A model generated the notes under the pieces. It saw nothing but the letters and a program-made list of their open reading frames with translations, was not told the DNA's origin and ran no database searches. The translations under genes and the position numbers were made by a program. A stretch of DNA of 64,000 bases from Candidatus Poribacteria bacterium. GTDB lineage: Bacteria; Poribacteria; WGA-4E; PCPOR2b. Below, in pieces: positions 41,197-51,161 of the stretch. How positions within the stretch are numbered: the stretch's first letter is position 1; each line of letters starts with the position of its first letter. The DNA lies in NCBI GenBank assembly GCA_028819845.1, contig JAPPKS010000031.1, forward strand, positions 1-64,000. The letters are read 5' to 3'.

Positions 41197-42939
41197 TTAT
41201 TCGGTCGTCAACAGTCCTAGTCCTTCCTGAATTACGAGTATCTGATTAGGAACGATGTTACGAATTGTGTCAACAACACCGCTTGGCCACCGCACTTCGA
41301 TGAAGTCAATCTTTTTTCTTTCCCCCAGCCCAAAGTGCAGGCGGAGATCGTTCTGAGAGAGATAGCCTGAACCACTCCTCACCTCGTCAATCTGCGTTAA
41401 GCCCAATGCGCTTATCTTTACCTTTGCTCCGATGCCCGCCCGATTGCTCTTGGTGCCGATGGTTTTAATCGTAACCCAATTGCACCGGTTCCCCCCATCA
41501 TTTCGGATAAGGTCGGGCGAATCGCTAGCGTTGCTAATCACCAGGTCCAGGTCACCGTCATTATCGTAATCACCAGTTGCAAGCCCGCGGCTTACCTTGA
41601 GCAATCCCAGCGCACTCTGCGATTCGGTCATACCGTTGACAAACACGCCTTTTCCACTATTTATCAGTAGCTGGTTGAGCTGTGCATAGGTGGTTGTATC
41701 ATCGTATTTCTCGACCTCATCCTGCAAATGCCCGTTTGCGATGAAGAGATCTTTGTCGCCATCGTTATCCACGTCAAAGAAATCCACGCCCCAGCCGACG
41801 TAAGGGAGGCTATACCCCATGCCCGCGATGAACGAAACATCGTTGAAGAAACCGTCGCCATCGTTGAAATAAACCGCGTTCGGTTGTTCTTGGTAGTTTA
41901 GCGCGACGAGATCGAGAAGTTCATCGTTGTCACAATCCCCGAAATCGACCCCCATAGTTCCCTGAACACTGCCATTCTCATCTGCCTCCACGCCGGCCAT
42001 CCAGCCTACGCTTTCAAAAGTGCCGTCTCCCGCATTGCGGTAGAGCAAGTTTTCGCCCGCATCGACGCCGACGTAGCAGTCCGCAAACCCGTCATCGTCA
42101 TAATCACCAAAAACGACCGCCATGCTCCGGCTCTCGGCGTTGTATACCCCAGCTTCTCGCGTCACATCGGTAAAGGTACCATCGCCATTATTACGATATA
42201 GGATGTCCGGTAATCCGGGAAAACTCTCAGGAGGGCAATACGTCGCTACTCCGTTTTGATTGCAGGATTTGTGTTCTTCCAAGCGAAAGTTGATATAGTT
42301 GGTCACGTACAAATCTAAAAAACCGTCGTTATCATAATCTGCAAACGCGCAACCGAGGCTCCAGCGAACGTCTCCGACCCCGGAACGTTGTGTAACATCT
42401 GTGAAGCTCCCATCACCGTTATTGCGATAGAGTACATTTTTGCCAAAATTCGTCACATACAAATCCAAATTGCCGTCGTTATCATAATCGCCGACTGCAC
42501 ATCCGCTGCCGTAACCGGTGTCTCCAACGCCGGCAGATTCGGTTACATCGGTAAACGTGCTGTCTCCATTGCTGCGGTAAAGTTTGTTGGTCGGTGGAGT
42601 CTTTGAAGTGAAACCGGGAAGGTCTGCTCCGTTGACGAAGTAAACGTCCACGAACCCATCCCCGTCGTAGTCGAAAAATGCAACCCCTGATCCGACCGTT
42701 TCCAAGAAATACCGTCTACCCCCTCTACCGTCAATATGCTGAAATTCAATGTTTGCACTCTCCGTAACAGCGGTGAGCCTTACGTTACTCTCGCAGTTTG
42801 TCTCCGCGTTTCCGTCCGTGAAGCCCGCAAATAGGATTAGGAATAAGACAATTTTTGCATTACGCAATATCTGATGCACGGTACGTGAAAGGCATGCCGT
42901 CAAATGCCCGCCTTCCGTCTTTTCTTTCATCCCATCCAC
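41197..42939 (-). CDS. Secreted FG-GAP/VCBS repeat protein with ASPIC/UnbV domain
   Basis: A 580-residue exported protein (signal peptide about residues 25-46). At least eight FG-GAP-type blades carry D-Y-D-N-D-G-x-x-D-L calcium-binding loops, forming an integrin-like propeller (about 60-470). The C-terminal ASPIC/UnbV domain (about 490-570) includes R-S-G-S-G-Y-L-S-Q-N-D and H-F-G-L-G. The frame starts at a GTG overlapping the TPR gene stop (TAGTG); an ATG three codons later (42930) is equally possible. It is translationally linked to the TPR gene. Likely surface binding protein; no enzyme motif. Confidence 0.88.
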   Translation of the reverse strand: MDGMKEKTEGGHLTACLSRTVHQILRNAKIVLFLILFAGFTDGNAETNCESNVRLTAVTESANIEFQHIDGRGGRRYFLETVGSGVAFFDYDGDGFVDVYFVNGADLPGFTSKTPPTNKLYRSNGDSTFTDVTESAGVGDTGYGSGCAVGDYDNDGNLDLYVTNFGKNVLYRNNGDGSFTDVTQRSGVGDVRWSLGCAFADYDNDGFLDLYVTNYINFRLEEHKSCNQNGVATYCPPESFPGLPDILYRNNGDGTFTDVTREAGVYNAESRSMAVVFGDYDDDGFADCYVGVDAGENLLYRNAGDGTFESVGWMAGVEADENGSVQGTMGVDFGDCDNDELLDLVALNYQEQPNAVYFNDGDGFFNDVSFIAGMGYSLPYVGWGVDFFDVDNDGDKDLFIANGHLQDEVEKYDDTTTYAQLNQLLINSGKGVFVNGMTESQSALGLLKVSRGLATGDYDNDGDLDLVISNASDSPDLIRNDGGNRCNWVTIKTIGTKSNRAGIGAKVKISALGLTQIDEVRSGSGYLSQNDLRLHFGLGERKKIDFIEVRWPSGVVDTIRNIVPNQILVIQEGLGLLTTE

Positions 42940-44519
42940 TACTTCTGCGCCGCCTCGTTCGTTTGACTGTTCAATTGGCTGTCAATCCGTGCGAGATGGT
43001 CTAAAATCTGTTGATTGGTCGGATCCAAATCTATCGCTCGCCGAAGTGTTGACTCTGCCTCCGCGTAGTCGCCCATTACGTAGTAAATGGATGCCAATGC
43101 GTCTAGATTATCCGCAGTAGTCTCGGATTCAACAATTTCTTGGGTAAGGTCTCGAGCAATCACTAAATGTTCAGCCGATTTTTCGGATCGGCCTTCGCCG
43201 CGATAGAGAAACCCGAGCATCAAATGTCCTTTGATGTATTTGGCGTCAACCCCAACCGCAGTTTCATACACTGAAATTGCCTGCTGCTTTTTATCGTGAT
43301 GGACATAAATCGTCGCTATTCCGTCGTAAGCTTCTAATAGGTTTGGATCCATCTTAACCGCCATTTTATACTGATCGAATGCTTTTTCCGGGTGGTTATT
43401 ATCAAGGTAAACACGCGCCAACTCCATGTATCCGCGTGGGTCGTTGGGGACTTCTTGGGTTTTTCTTTCCGCAGCATCAATCGCCTCCTCCAGCTGCCGA
43501 AGTTTTCGCGCTATCTCCCGTTCCTTCTTCGCCTCCTCATGTCTACCAAGTCGCATATAACAACGGGAAAGGTTGTGGTGAAGCCGAAGGTTGTCCCCGC
43601 TTTCCGGCAATAATTGTTCGTACTCATTGGCAGCTTCTTGGTATTTTCCCTGTTGTTGATATGTGAATCCAAGTTCCAAGCGGGCAAAACTGTTATCCGG
43701 GGCAATTCGCAATGCTCGCTGAAAATCTTCCATCGCTTCCGTATACCTCCCCTGTTTCGAATAAACTACGCCGCGGTTACAGTGCACTTCAGACAGGTGC
43801 GGCTGTAGAACTAGCGCGCGGTTATAGGCTTCCAGAGCGGATGAAAACTCCACCTGCATCACATAGATATTTCCCAACCCAAAATGCGCCTGGTATAAAC
43901 TCGGATCTAACGCAATCGCCGATTGGTAATGTCGGATTGCCTCCGATTCACGTCGCTGTGTCGTAAGTGCATCTGCTAATTTCGCGTGCAACCAACCTAG
44001 TTTCGGGTCAATTTCAAGCGCAGTTTCATAGTGAGCGATGGCTTCTTTGTGTTCTCGCCGCTCAGCGAGTATATGTCCGATTCCTACGTGAGCCTTCAGT
44101 ATCCTATCATTGAGCGTAAGCGCCTTTCGAAAGGCATTGAGCGCCTGTTCTGGATGTCCGGTTTGCCAATAAACGTAACCGATTCCACCGTACGCTTCCG
44201 CGAACTCTGGGTCTTGGCGAATCACTTTCTGGTATTCAGTCGACGCCGCATCATATTTTCCCTGATTGGCGAGCTGCTCCGCATGTTGGAAATTCCGTTG
44301 TGTAGATTTCGTGGGTTGTGCATAGATTTCCAAACACGGAAAAGCCATGATGAGGATGAAAAGTAAACTGCAAAATACAGGTGGTGCATTGCGGTATGGA
44401 ATCAACTGCTTGAGGCGAGAGATATTCGTCCAACATTCGTAGCAGACCGCTATGGTGGCAATATAAACTCGAGAAAAAATATTGGCATGATAGGTAAAAT
44501 CCGAAAAACTATGCGTCAT
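42939..44519 (-). CDS. Membrane-anchored TPR-repeat protein
   Basis: A 526-residue protein from the ATG at 44519; the frame continues upstream into the FGE-like gene and is not credible there. An N-terminal hydrophobic segment (about 48-67, ending E-I-Y-A-Q) precedes about eleven tetratricopeptide repeats in two blocks (about 75-315 and 330-520), with canonical A-x-x-x-Y/F-x-x-A-L and D-P patterns. TPR arrays mediate protein binding. It lies between FGE-like and FG-GAP genes, overlapping the latter by one base, and the three probably act together at the cell envelope. Confidence 0.82.
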   Translation of the reverse strand: MTHSFSDFTYHANIFSRVYIATIAVCYECWTNISRLKQLIPYRNAPPVFCSLLFILIMAFPCLEIYAQPTKSTQRNFQHAEQLANQGKYDAASTEYQKVIRQDPEFAEAYGGIGYVYWQTGHPEQALNAFRKALTLNDRILKAHVGIGHILAERREHKEAIAHYETALEIDPKLGWLHAKLADALTTQRRESEAIRHYQSAIALDPSLYQAHFGLGNIYVMQVEFSSALEAYNRALVLQPHLSEVHCNRGVVYSKQGRYTEAMEDFQRALRIAPDNSFARLELGFTYQQQGKYQEAANEYEQLLPESGDNLRLHHNLSRCYMRLGRHEEAKKEREIARKLRQLEEAIDAAERKTQEVPNDPRGYMELARVYLDNNHPEKAFDQYKMAVKMDPNLLEAYDGIATIYVHHDKKQQAISVYETAVGVDAKYIKGHLMLGFLYRGEGRSEKSAEHLVIARDLTQEIVESETTADNLDALASIYYVMGDYAEAESTLRRAIDLDPTNQQILDHLARIDSQLNSQTNEAAQK

Positions 44520-44581
44520 AGTTCGGCAGTCCAATGGCACATCTGACAATTTGCACACATTTGAAGGCATTAGTTGGCTAG

Positions 44582-45322
44582 TTATGCCGCCGGCTTCACA
44601 ATCCGGAAACCAACATTGTGCACCGCTTGTATGGGTTCGTAAGCGGCGCGGTTGGCGCACCGTGCTGCAAATTCACCTCGTGCGACCCACGAACCGCCCC
44701 GAATTACTTTGCGTCTGCCGCGTACCGGTCCCCGGGGATTCACCGCCGGTGAATGTTTGTAAGTTTCCGGGTGAAACCAATCGCTGCACCACTCGTAAGC
44801 ATTACCCGCCGCATCATAGCAGCCATAAACACTGGCGCCGTCGGGATAACTACCAACGGGCGTGAGCCGCTTGATACGGCTTTCCGACGTGTTCCCTTTG
44901 GAAGAGTCCCACTCATCACCCCAGGGATATTCGCGCCCATCTGTGCCTCTGGCGGCTTTTTCCCATTCCGCTTCGGTCGGGAGGCGAAAAGATTCACCTG
45001 TGGACTCCTCGATCCACGCCAAAAATGCCTGTGTGTCGTACCAGGTCACCCCAACGACGGGACAGTCGGGTGAGTTGAAGCGTGGATTGGAGTGAAACTG
45101 TGGAAGTTGATGCCGCGTGATTTCGACGAATTGTAAGTATTGGGCATTTGTAACATGGTATTTTCCAATATAGTACGCGTCAAGCGTTACCTTTCGCTGC
45201 GGTTCTTCGTGATCGGTTTTTCTCATTCCTGCGGGATTCGTCCCCATTAGGAATTGACCTTCAGGCACCCTTGCAAGCGGATAGTTAATCTGTTCAATGA
45301 TTAAATCCTGATTCCCTGACAT
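44582..45322 (-). CDS. FGE/sulfatase-modifying-factor-like protein
   Basis: A 246-residue C-type-lectin-like FGE-sulfatase domain protein: F-L-M-G-T, P-V-V-G-V-T-W-Y-D near 90-98, R-L-P-T-E-A-E-W-E-K-A-A-R-G near 117-130, G-N-A-Y-E-W-C-S-D-W and V-I-R-G-G-S-W. Of the two catalytic cysteines of true formylglycine-generating enzyme, only the second is present (A-A-R-C-A-N-R); the first is Glu. So it probably does not make formylglycine. No sulfatase is nearby. It precedes the TPR and FG-GAP genes by 62 bases. Confidence 0.88.
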   Translation of the reverse strand: MSGNQDLIIEQINYPLARVPEGQFLMGTNPAGMRKTDHEEPQRKVTLDAYYIGKYHVTNAQYLQFVEITRHQLPQFHSNPRFNSPDCPVVGVTWYDTQAFLAWIEESTGESFRLPTEAEWEKAARGTDGREYPWGDEWDSSKGNTSESRIKRLTPVGSYPDGASVYGCYDAAGNAYEWCSDWFHPETYKHSPAVNPRGPVRGRRKVIRGGSWVARGEFAARCANRAAYEPIQAVHNVGFRIVKPAA

Positions 45323-45408
45323 TCCTTTATCTCAGTAAACAACCCATGCAGCGTGCATTTCGGCGCGCGGCGTTTTCCTATTGTTAAAGGTTGCCTGTAC
45401 CTTGTCGT

Positions 45409-46122
45409 TCATGCCCTTCCATAAACTGGAATCGCCGCGCCGTTGATGATGGCGGAATCATCGGAGGTGAGGAACAAAATTACTTTGGCGATGTCGCTCG
45501 GTGATACCCAGCGAGAGTGGTCTTCGTCCGGCATAGCCTTGCGATTCGCGGGCGTATCGATGATACTGGGCAGGATTGAATTGACATTGATGCCCGAATC
45601 TTTTACCTCTTCTGCAATTGACTCTGTGAGTACGCGGAGACCGCTTTTCGATGCGCAATATGCTCCTAGTCCAGCGATGCCGCTCAAGCCGGCGCGCGCT
45701 GAGACGTTCACGATTTTGCCATACCTTCGTTCTATCATCTGCGGAATGACGGCTTTGCAGCATAAGAAGGTCGCTTTCAGGTTCAAATCCATCATGAAAT
45801 CCCATTTCTCCAAATCTGTGTCCGCAACCGGAACTCCGCCAAAAAAACCGCCCGCGATATTTGCCAATATGTCAATGTGCCCTAGGTCGTCAATTACAGT
45901 TTGAAAAAAATTCTCAACCTCGGATTCAACCGTCAGGTCTGCACTAACGGTCATCACTCGTGATTTCAGTCTGCCTATCTTTTGCTCAAAATCGGAAATG
46001 TGACGATTGGACGTGACCGGTATAGCGACTTTACAACCTTCCTTAAGCAATGCTTGCGTGACAGCCGCGCCAAGCGCGCCTGTCCCGCCGGTGACCACAG
46101 CAGATCGGCTTGGATTTTCCAT
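45409..46122 (-). CDS. Short-chain dehydrogenase/reductase (SDR)
   Basis: A 237-residue classical SDR. The nucleotide motif T-G-G-T-G-A-L-G is near 11-18, N-I-A-G near 88-91, the catalytic S in V-N-V-S-A-R and Y-C-A-S-K near 153-157. The start at 46122 is set by AAAGGA upstream; an ATG at 46149 is possible. Cofactor preference and substrate are not clear. Confidence 0.9.
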   Translation of the reverse strand: MENPSRSAVVTGGTGALGAAVTQALLKEGCKVAIPVTSNRHISDFEQKIGRLKSRVMTVSADLTVESEVENFFQTVIDDLGHIDILANIAGGFFGGVPVADTDLEKWDFMMDLNLKATFLCCKAVIPQMIERRYGKIVNVSARAGLSGIAGLGAYCASKSGLRVLTESIAEEVKDSGINVNSILPSIIDTPANRKAMPDEDHSRWVSPSDIAKVILFLTSDDSAIINGAAIPVYGRA

Positions 46123-46208
46123 TCTGGATCCTTTCTTGCGGGATGCCATACATCATTCGAGAAAACTAGTAATTTGAACCGTAAAAATCTATCTTGTGCC
46201 GCTCATGA

Positions 46209-47999
46209 CTATCCATTCTGCAATCGTTCTTCCAGAGATTCTAGCTCCTGACTTAACGCTGCTGGAAGCCTGTCGCCGAAACGGCGATAGTGTTCCCGGA
46301 TGCTCTCAACCTCCTGCCGCCACGCTTGAACATTAACCGACAAGAGAAGTTCCATATTTTTCGGCGGGATATCTGATCCGCTGATATCAATCGCATCAGG
46401 GGTTGGCAAGTAACCAATCGGGGTTTCCACTGCCTTTCCGTCTCCAGAGACACGTTCGTAGATCCACTTGAGTACACGGCTATTTTCACCATAACCAGGC
46501 CAAAGCCATGAACCGTCGGCTGATTTTCTGAACCAATTGACGTAGAATATACGTGGCAACTTGTCTGGCTCCGTCTGGCCGCCAATGGTAAGCCAATGCT
46601 GAAAGTAATCCCCCATATTGTAGCCGCAAAAGGGCAGCATCGCCATCGGATCCCGTCTCAATTCCCCCACTTTTCCAGCGGCGGCAGCCGTTTTCTCGGA
46701 AGATGCAATTGATCCTATAAACGTGCCGTGTTGCCAACTAAGCGCTTCGTGAACGAGCGGCACGACAGCGGCTCGCCGCCCGCCGAAAAGGATGGCTGAA
46801 ATTGGTACGCCTTTTGGGTCTTCCCAATCTGCATCAATCGTTGGGCATTGCGCCGCCGGCGTAGTGTAGCGGGCATTTGGGTGTGCTGCCGTCTTTGGAC
46901 TCGCCGGTGTCCACGCCTCGCCGAGCCAGCTCGTAAGTTCTTCAGGTGGTTCCTCCGACATCTCTTCCCACCACACATCGCCGTCTGGTGTCAAAGCAAC
47001 ATTCGTGAAGATCGAATTCGACTCTAGCGTAAACATAGCGTTAGGATTCGATTCCATTGAGGTACCGGGCGCTACCCCAAAAAAGCCGGATTCCGGGTTA
47101 ATCGCATAAAGCCGGCCGTCTGCACCGAACTTCATCCATGCAATGTCATCACCGACTGTCTCAACTTTCCATCCTGGGATTGTCGGCGTCATCATCGCTA
47201 GGTTAGTTTTACCGCAAGCGCTCGGGAAAGCGGCAGCAACGTAAATTTTTTCCCCGTTGGGTGGAGTGATGCCTAAGATGAGCATATGTTCAGCCAACCA
47301 GCCTTGTTGGCGTGCCATGAAAGAAGCGATTCGCAACGAAAAACACTTCTTGCCCAACAAGGCGTTCCCGCCGTAGCCGCTTCCATAAGACCAGATCGAC
47401 GGTTCATCAGGAAAATGTACAATATATTTGTTGTCGGGATCGCATGGCCAAGCCGCGTCCTTTTGCCCTTTGTCAAGCGGTGCACCGATTGAATGAAGGC
47501 ACGGAACGAAATCGCCGTCTTTACCCAAAACCGCCAGCGCAGCAGTTCCAATGCGAGTCATAATGCGCATATTGACCACTACGTACGGAGAGTCGCTAAT
47601 CTGAACGCCAATGCGCGAAATCTCAGATCCGAGAGGTCCCATACTGTACGGTATTACGTACATCGTGCGCCCCTTCATGGAACCGTCAAAAAATTTCGTC
47701 ATGACAGATTTCATTTCGTCGGCGTCTCGCCAATTGTTTGTCGGTCCCACATCATCTTCGTCTTTTGTACAGATAAAGGTTCGATCCTCGACGCGGGCTA
47801 CATCGCCGGGATCGGAGTGGGCTAAGAAGCAGCCGGGACGTTTTGCCGGATTCAATCGAATAAACGTTCCCGCGTCTACCAGCACGTCGCACAAAGCGTC
47901 GTTTTCGGCTTGAGATCCATCGCACCAGTGAATATTATCTGGTTGGCAAAGCGCCGCTGTTTCATTTACCCAATTGCGTAATTTTTCATTGTTTGTCAC
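46209..47999 (-). CDS. pckG: Phosphoenolpyruvate carboxykinase (GTP)
   Basis: A 596-residue GTP-dependent PEPCK that converts oxaloacetate plus GTP to PEP plus CO2. Kinase loop P-S-A-C-G-K-T-N (near 285-292) with the hyper-reactive Cys is present, with F-G-G-R-R and the C-terminal [20 protein letters not shown] nucleotide region. The start is a GTG at 47999 with AGGAGG 9 bases upstream. Its presence supports gluconeogenic or anaplerotic flux. The upstream gap contains direct repeats. Confidence 0.96.
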   Translation of the reverse strand: MTNNEKLRNWVNETAALCQPDNIHWCDGSQAENDALCDVLVDAGTFIRLNPAKRPGCFLAHSDPGDVARVEDRTFICTKDEDDVGPTNNWRDADEMKSVMTKFFDGSMKGRTMYVIPYSMGPLGSEISRIGVQISDSPYVVVNMRIMTRIGTAALAVLGKDGDFVPCLHSIGAPLDKGQKDAAWPCDPDNKYIVHFPDEPSIWSYGSGYGGNALLGKKCFSLRIASFMARQQGWLAEHMLILGITPPNGEKIYVAAAFPSACGKTNLAMMTPTIPGWKVETVGDDIAWMKFGADGRLYAINPESGFFGVAPGTSMESNPNAMFTLESNSIFTNVALTPDGDVWWEEMSEEPPEELTSWLGEAWTPASPKTAAHPNARYTTPAAQCPTIDADWEDPKGVPISAILFGGRRAAVVPLVHEALSWQHGTFIGSIASSEKTAAAAGKVGELRRDPMAMLPFCGYNMGDYFQHWLTIGGQTEPDKLPRIFYVNWFRKSADGSWLWPGYGENSRVLKWIYERVSGDGKAVETPIGYLPTPDAIDISGSDIPPKNMELLLSVNVQAWRQEVESIREHYRRFGDRLPAALSQELESLEERLQNG

Positions 48000-48050
48000 T
48001 GAATATACCTCCTTTTATGCGTTCTTACACGAATATTGGTGGCACTCAGC

Positions 48051-48122
48051 CACCACGTCTTGTAGTCGGGGCATCTTGCCCAGCGTACACCACCGTGCCC
48101 TGTAGTCGGGGCATCTTGCCCC
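48051..48122. repeat. Two direct repeats of a 21-base palindromic unit
   Basis: TGTAGTCGGGGCATCTTGCC occurs at 48061-48080 and 48101-48120 with a 40-base period; a CACCAC/CACCG stretch precedes each. The unit contains a GGGGC-ATCTT-GCCCC hairpin. The remainder of the 318-base gap (48000-48317) shows no gene. Confidence 0.75.
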
Positions 48123-48317
48123 GTCCTATGCCGGAGTACGATATTTGGTAGAATCAAGCGACTGAATGGAATCAACTGAGCGAATAGCGAAGGCCATAGT
48201 AAATCCCGCGCGATAGAAGTTCCACCGGTTATTAAGACTCAAACGCCAAAGATTGGGATTCCCGCCTAATTTTCAAACGGACGCTTAGTCTGACCGCGTC
48301 AATCCGTCTAATTATGA

Positions 48318-50870
48318 CTATTGTGAAATTGACTTACTAAATTGCTTCAGCGTTCCCGTCCATCGCGTGCCGCTCGGCAAAAACGCCAAGATTAACCCGT
48401 CAACCGCGGCGTCTCTGTTGGCGACGACTCCAGTCGAACGCTCCGCAGTCACGCCTTTGGAAAGGAAAAGATGGAACGAGTCTCGCTTTAACCCTTGCGT
48501 AGTATAAAAATTCCCTTGTCCTTTGGAAATGACAACATCTGCATCTAGCAGGGCATTCACAAATTCCGGTGTCGCCTGATTCAGGTCTGTGCCAATCGTC
48601 GCCGATCCGGAAGAGATTAACGACACATCGCCGAATTGAATCTGGTCTCGGAGTTCTTGGAAGCATGGATGCGCAGCTATTTCTCGTAGATCATCAAGTG
48701 TGGCATCGTTTCCTGCCGGGCACCCCTTGCCGGCTACCGTAATCTCATGACCGCATTCGGCGAGCATCTGGATGAACCATAAATCGAAGACCGCTTCACC
48801 ATCATTGTCTGCCAGCCAGATTAACCGCTTTGGTTCGCCCGAGATAACTATCGAGTTGAACTTTTCAAAACAGTCGATTGCAAATGGTACATTCAATGCT
48901 TCTCTTAAGGCGCGGACGAAGTAATCTGGATTTTCTTCTATCTTCTTGACTACCCTAGCACTGTTGTAATCAATGATGTTGGCTGCAGTAATGAGTTTCA
49001 GCCGTTCTAGCCAATTGCATTCCGAAAATTCATCAATGAGGTTTATCGCAGTCTGTCTAGCTCTGTGTTTATCTCTGCGGTAAGGATCGCGGTTACCTGT
49101 GCTGATGGCGGCAATCTCAAAGATGCATCCCCAAAGTTGCTCGGGAGTCAAATCGTCTATAACGTGTGTTCCGTCGGTTTTCTGCATATCCAACAAATCG
49201 TCGACGGCTTGGATAGCCGTTTTGCGCAACGCTGGGTCGCGCGTTGCCCGCGGTATCAATTCACACGCCGAATGTGATTGAACATGCTTGAGGAGGTTGT
49301 CCCAGTCAGGCATCCTGCGCTTTTCGAAAAACGTGAACATGCCCGGTTTGTAGTCCGGCAAAGCCAGTCGGCTAATGGCGTGCAATCCCCTCTTGTCCAG
49401 ATTTGTTTGAATTGCCTTTTGAACCGGCCCGAAGGATGGCAATCCTAATCCAGTATCAACACGTACGCCAAAACGGACATCGTTTGCTGAGATCCCCGAT
49501 GGTATAACCGTTGCATTCGCATGTACGGAATTCAGGTGTACCGAATGGCCGATTTTCACGCGATCTAACTGGCTGTTTTCAATCCGGCTCTGGACGGCTA
49601 ACCCGGCAATGGGTGCAGCAACTTCCGTCGAAATCGAGTTTGATTCAATTGCGGTGTCCCGTGCTTGTACGTCCGTCAATCCGACAAGGTCACCTACGGT
49701 TGTATTTTGCCCCAACACCACATTTTCAAGACGGCAGTAATTTCCAATCCGCACCCCTGCGCCGAGATGAACGCGTCCCAATATATAACAACCGTGCCCA
49801 ATCTCAATTTTTTCGCTTTCCATGAAGATCTGCGCGTTCGGATCGACGCGTATGCCTTTTTGTGCCAGTCGGCGCCGTGAATTCTCAAAAAGGCTGTCCT
49901 CACCGGCGTGGACGTTTGCCCAACGGTTCACTCCGGAAATAATTTCTTCCTCATAGATATAGGCGTTTGTCTTTAGCCCATCGTCGTAGCAATGCCGAAT
50001 CAAATCTACATGATGAAGTTCCGATTTGCTGCCGTGTGGCTGCAATCTATCCATCCTATCAATCGCGGCATCTCGGCGAATCAGCGTGATACCGGTATTC
50101 GTGAAAGCCTCCTCGCGTTCGAAGCGGCGCCGCATTTCACGCTGTTCAGCATTAGTCATGTCGAACCATTCTTTCGTACCCGTAAACTTCCCGTCGATAT
50201 CGAAAAACAATCCCCCTTTGTCGATTACAGTCTCTGGAATTTTTCCGCAAAGGGTGATATCTGCTCCGGCAATAACGTGCGAAATGAGCGTGTTTACGTA
50301 CATGGCACGATTCAAAAAGGGTTCGTCGCCAAACCCAACCCCGACTAATTCAGCGTCAGAATCGGAAATTGCGCCCATCGCAGCGTGCAAGGCTGCTCCT
50401 GTTCCATAGGGTTGTTCGGGCTGGATGCATAATATTGCGTTGGGGCCAAACAGTCGATGAACTGCTTCTTGATTGAGTGCGGATACCGGTACGACGCCAT
50501 CGGCGGGAATATCTGTTGATATCACTCGCGACGCCATTTTGGCGTTTATGACGATGATGTGTGGCCGACTGCCCGGCAGGCATCTCCGCGACAGTTGCAG
50601 CGTATTCTGTTCACCAAACCACACATCCAAGTTTTTGTTCAGGTTGCCCAACGGATCAATACGCGAACCCGTACCCGCAGCTAATACCACCCATTGCGGA
50701 TCAATCCATCGCGCGAGATTTTCCCCATACTTACGATCGGCAACAACGTGAAGGAATTGTTCAATTCGATCTTCACCTTTCGCCGCATCGGGGATGCCGA
50801 CTGTGTTTGTGAGATTACATCGAAGAATAGTCTCAATTGTTTCACGCAGGTTTTCGTGAACTTTTGCCAT
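48318..50870 (-). CDS. Fusion of sugar nucleotidyltransferase, LbH and DUF89 phosphatase domains
   Basis: An 850-residue three-part protein. Residues about 55-330 are a GlmU-like nucleotidyltransferase: V-L-A-A-G-T-G-S-R near 62-70, P-E-Q-P-Y-G-T-G near 151-158 and G-D-E-P near 181-184. Residues about 352-470 are a left-handed beta-helix (hexapeptide) of imperfect repeats. Residues about 545-835 are a DUF89 subfamily I (AF1104-like) metal-dependent phosphatase: A-D-N-D-G-E-A-V-F-D (687-696), C-P-A-G-N-D-A-T near 717-724 and S-K-G-Q-G-N-F (782-788). DUF89 enzymes remove damaged sugar phosphates, so the fusion may both activate a sugar and clear by-products. It stands alone on the minus strand. 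Confidence 0.88.
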   Translation of the reverse strand: MAKVHENLRETIETILRCNLTNTVGIPDAAKGEDRIEQFLHVVADRKYGENLARWIDPQWVVLAAGTGSRIDPLGNLNKNLDVWFGEQNTLQLSRRCLPGSRPHIIVINAKMASRVISTDIPADGVVPVSALNQEAVHRLFGPNAILCIQPEQPYGTGAALHAAMGAISDSDAELVGVGFGDEPFLNRAMYVNTLISHVIAGADITLCGKIPETVIDKGGLFFDIDGKFTGTKEWFDMTNAEQREMRRRFEREEAFTNTGITLIRRDAAIDRMDRLQPHGSKSELHHVDLIRHCYDDGLKTNAYIYEEEIISGVNRWANVHAGEDSLFENSRRRLAQKGIRVDPNAQIFMESEKIEIGHGCYILGRVHLGAGVRIGNYCRLENVVLGQNTTVGDLVGLTDVQARDTAIESNSISTEVAAPIAGLAVQSRIENSQLDRVKIGHSVHLNSVHANATVIPSGISANDVRFGVRVDTGLGLPSFGPVQKAIQTNLDKRGLHAISRLALPDYKPGMFTFFEKRRMPDWDNLLKHVQSHSACELIPRATRDPALRKTAIQAVDDLLDMQKTDGTHVIDDLTPEQLWGCIFEIAAISTGNRDPYRRDKHRARQTAINLIDEFSECNWLERLKLITAANIIDYNSARVVKKIEENPDYFVRALREALNVPFAIDCFEKFNSIVISGEPKRLIWLADNDGEAVFDLWFIQMLAECGHEITVAGKGCPAGNDATLDDLREIAAHPCFQELRDQIQFGDVSLISSGSATIGTDLNQATPEFVNALLDADVVISKGQGNFYTTQGLKRDSFHLFLSKGVTAERSTGVVANRDAAVDGLILAFLPSGTRWTGTLKQFSKSISQ

Positions 50871-51041
50871 CTCTTACTTTGGCCTATCCCATAATATTGT
50901 ACATCATCCCAAAATAAATCCCTAACCCGATATCGCTTAAGTATTGGCTGCAATCAGTCTGTATGCCTACAGTCAACATCATAGTTTATCTGGTACACGC
51001 CGTGAAGTCAAGAGTAACCTACAAAATGCGTGCCAAAACAC

Positions 51042-51070
51042 TTGACATCAAGTTGGGCAAAGGTTATGCT
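51042..51070 (+). promoter_or_regulatory. Sigma70-type promoter of the FAD oxidoreductase gene
   Basis: A perfect TTGACA at 51042-51047, a 17-base spacer and TATGCT at 51065-51070, about 90 bases before the start. It lies in a 291-base divergent gap that shows nothing else. Confidence 0.5.
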
Positions 51071-51161
51071 TTCGTCAGGTTAAAATAGAACCCTTGTTCT
51101 GCGGTGTTTAAGCCCTTATCATACCTGCAAATCGTCGGTCTAAACTACTCGGGAGAATTGA

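Noticed and set aside
48051-48122. Possible CRISPR array
   Set aside because: Only two repeats with a 40-base period, a palindromic unit and no cas genes nearby.
49511-50409. Plus-strand frames of 104 to 127 codons opposite the nucleotidyltransferase-DUF89 gene
   Set aside because: Antisense shadows; the minus-strand frame carries all conserved motifs.
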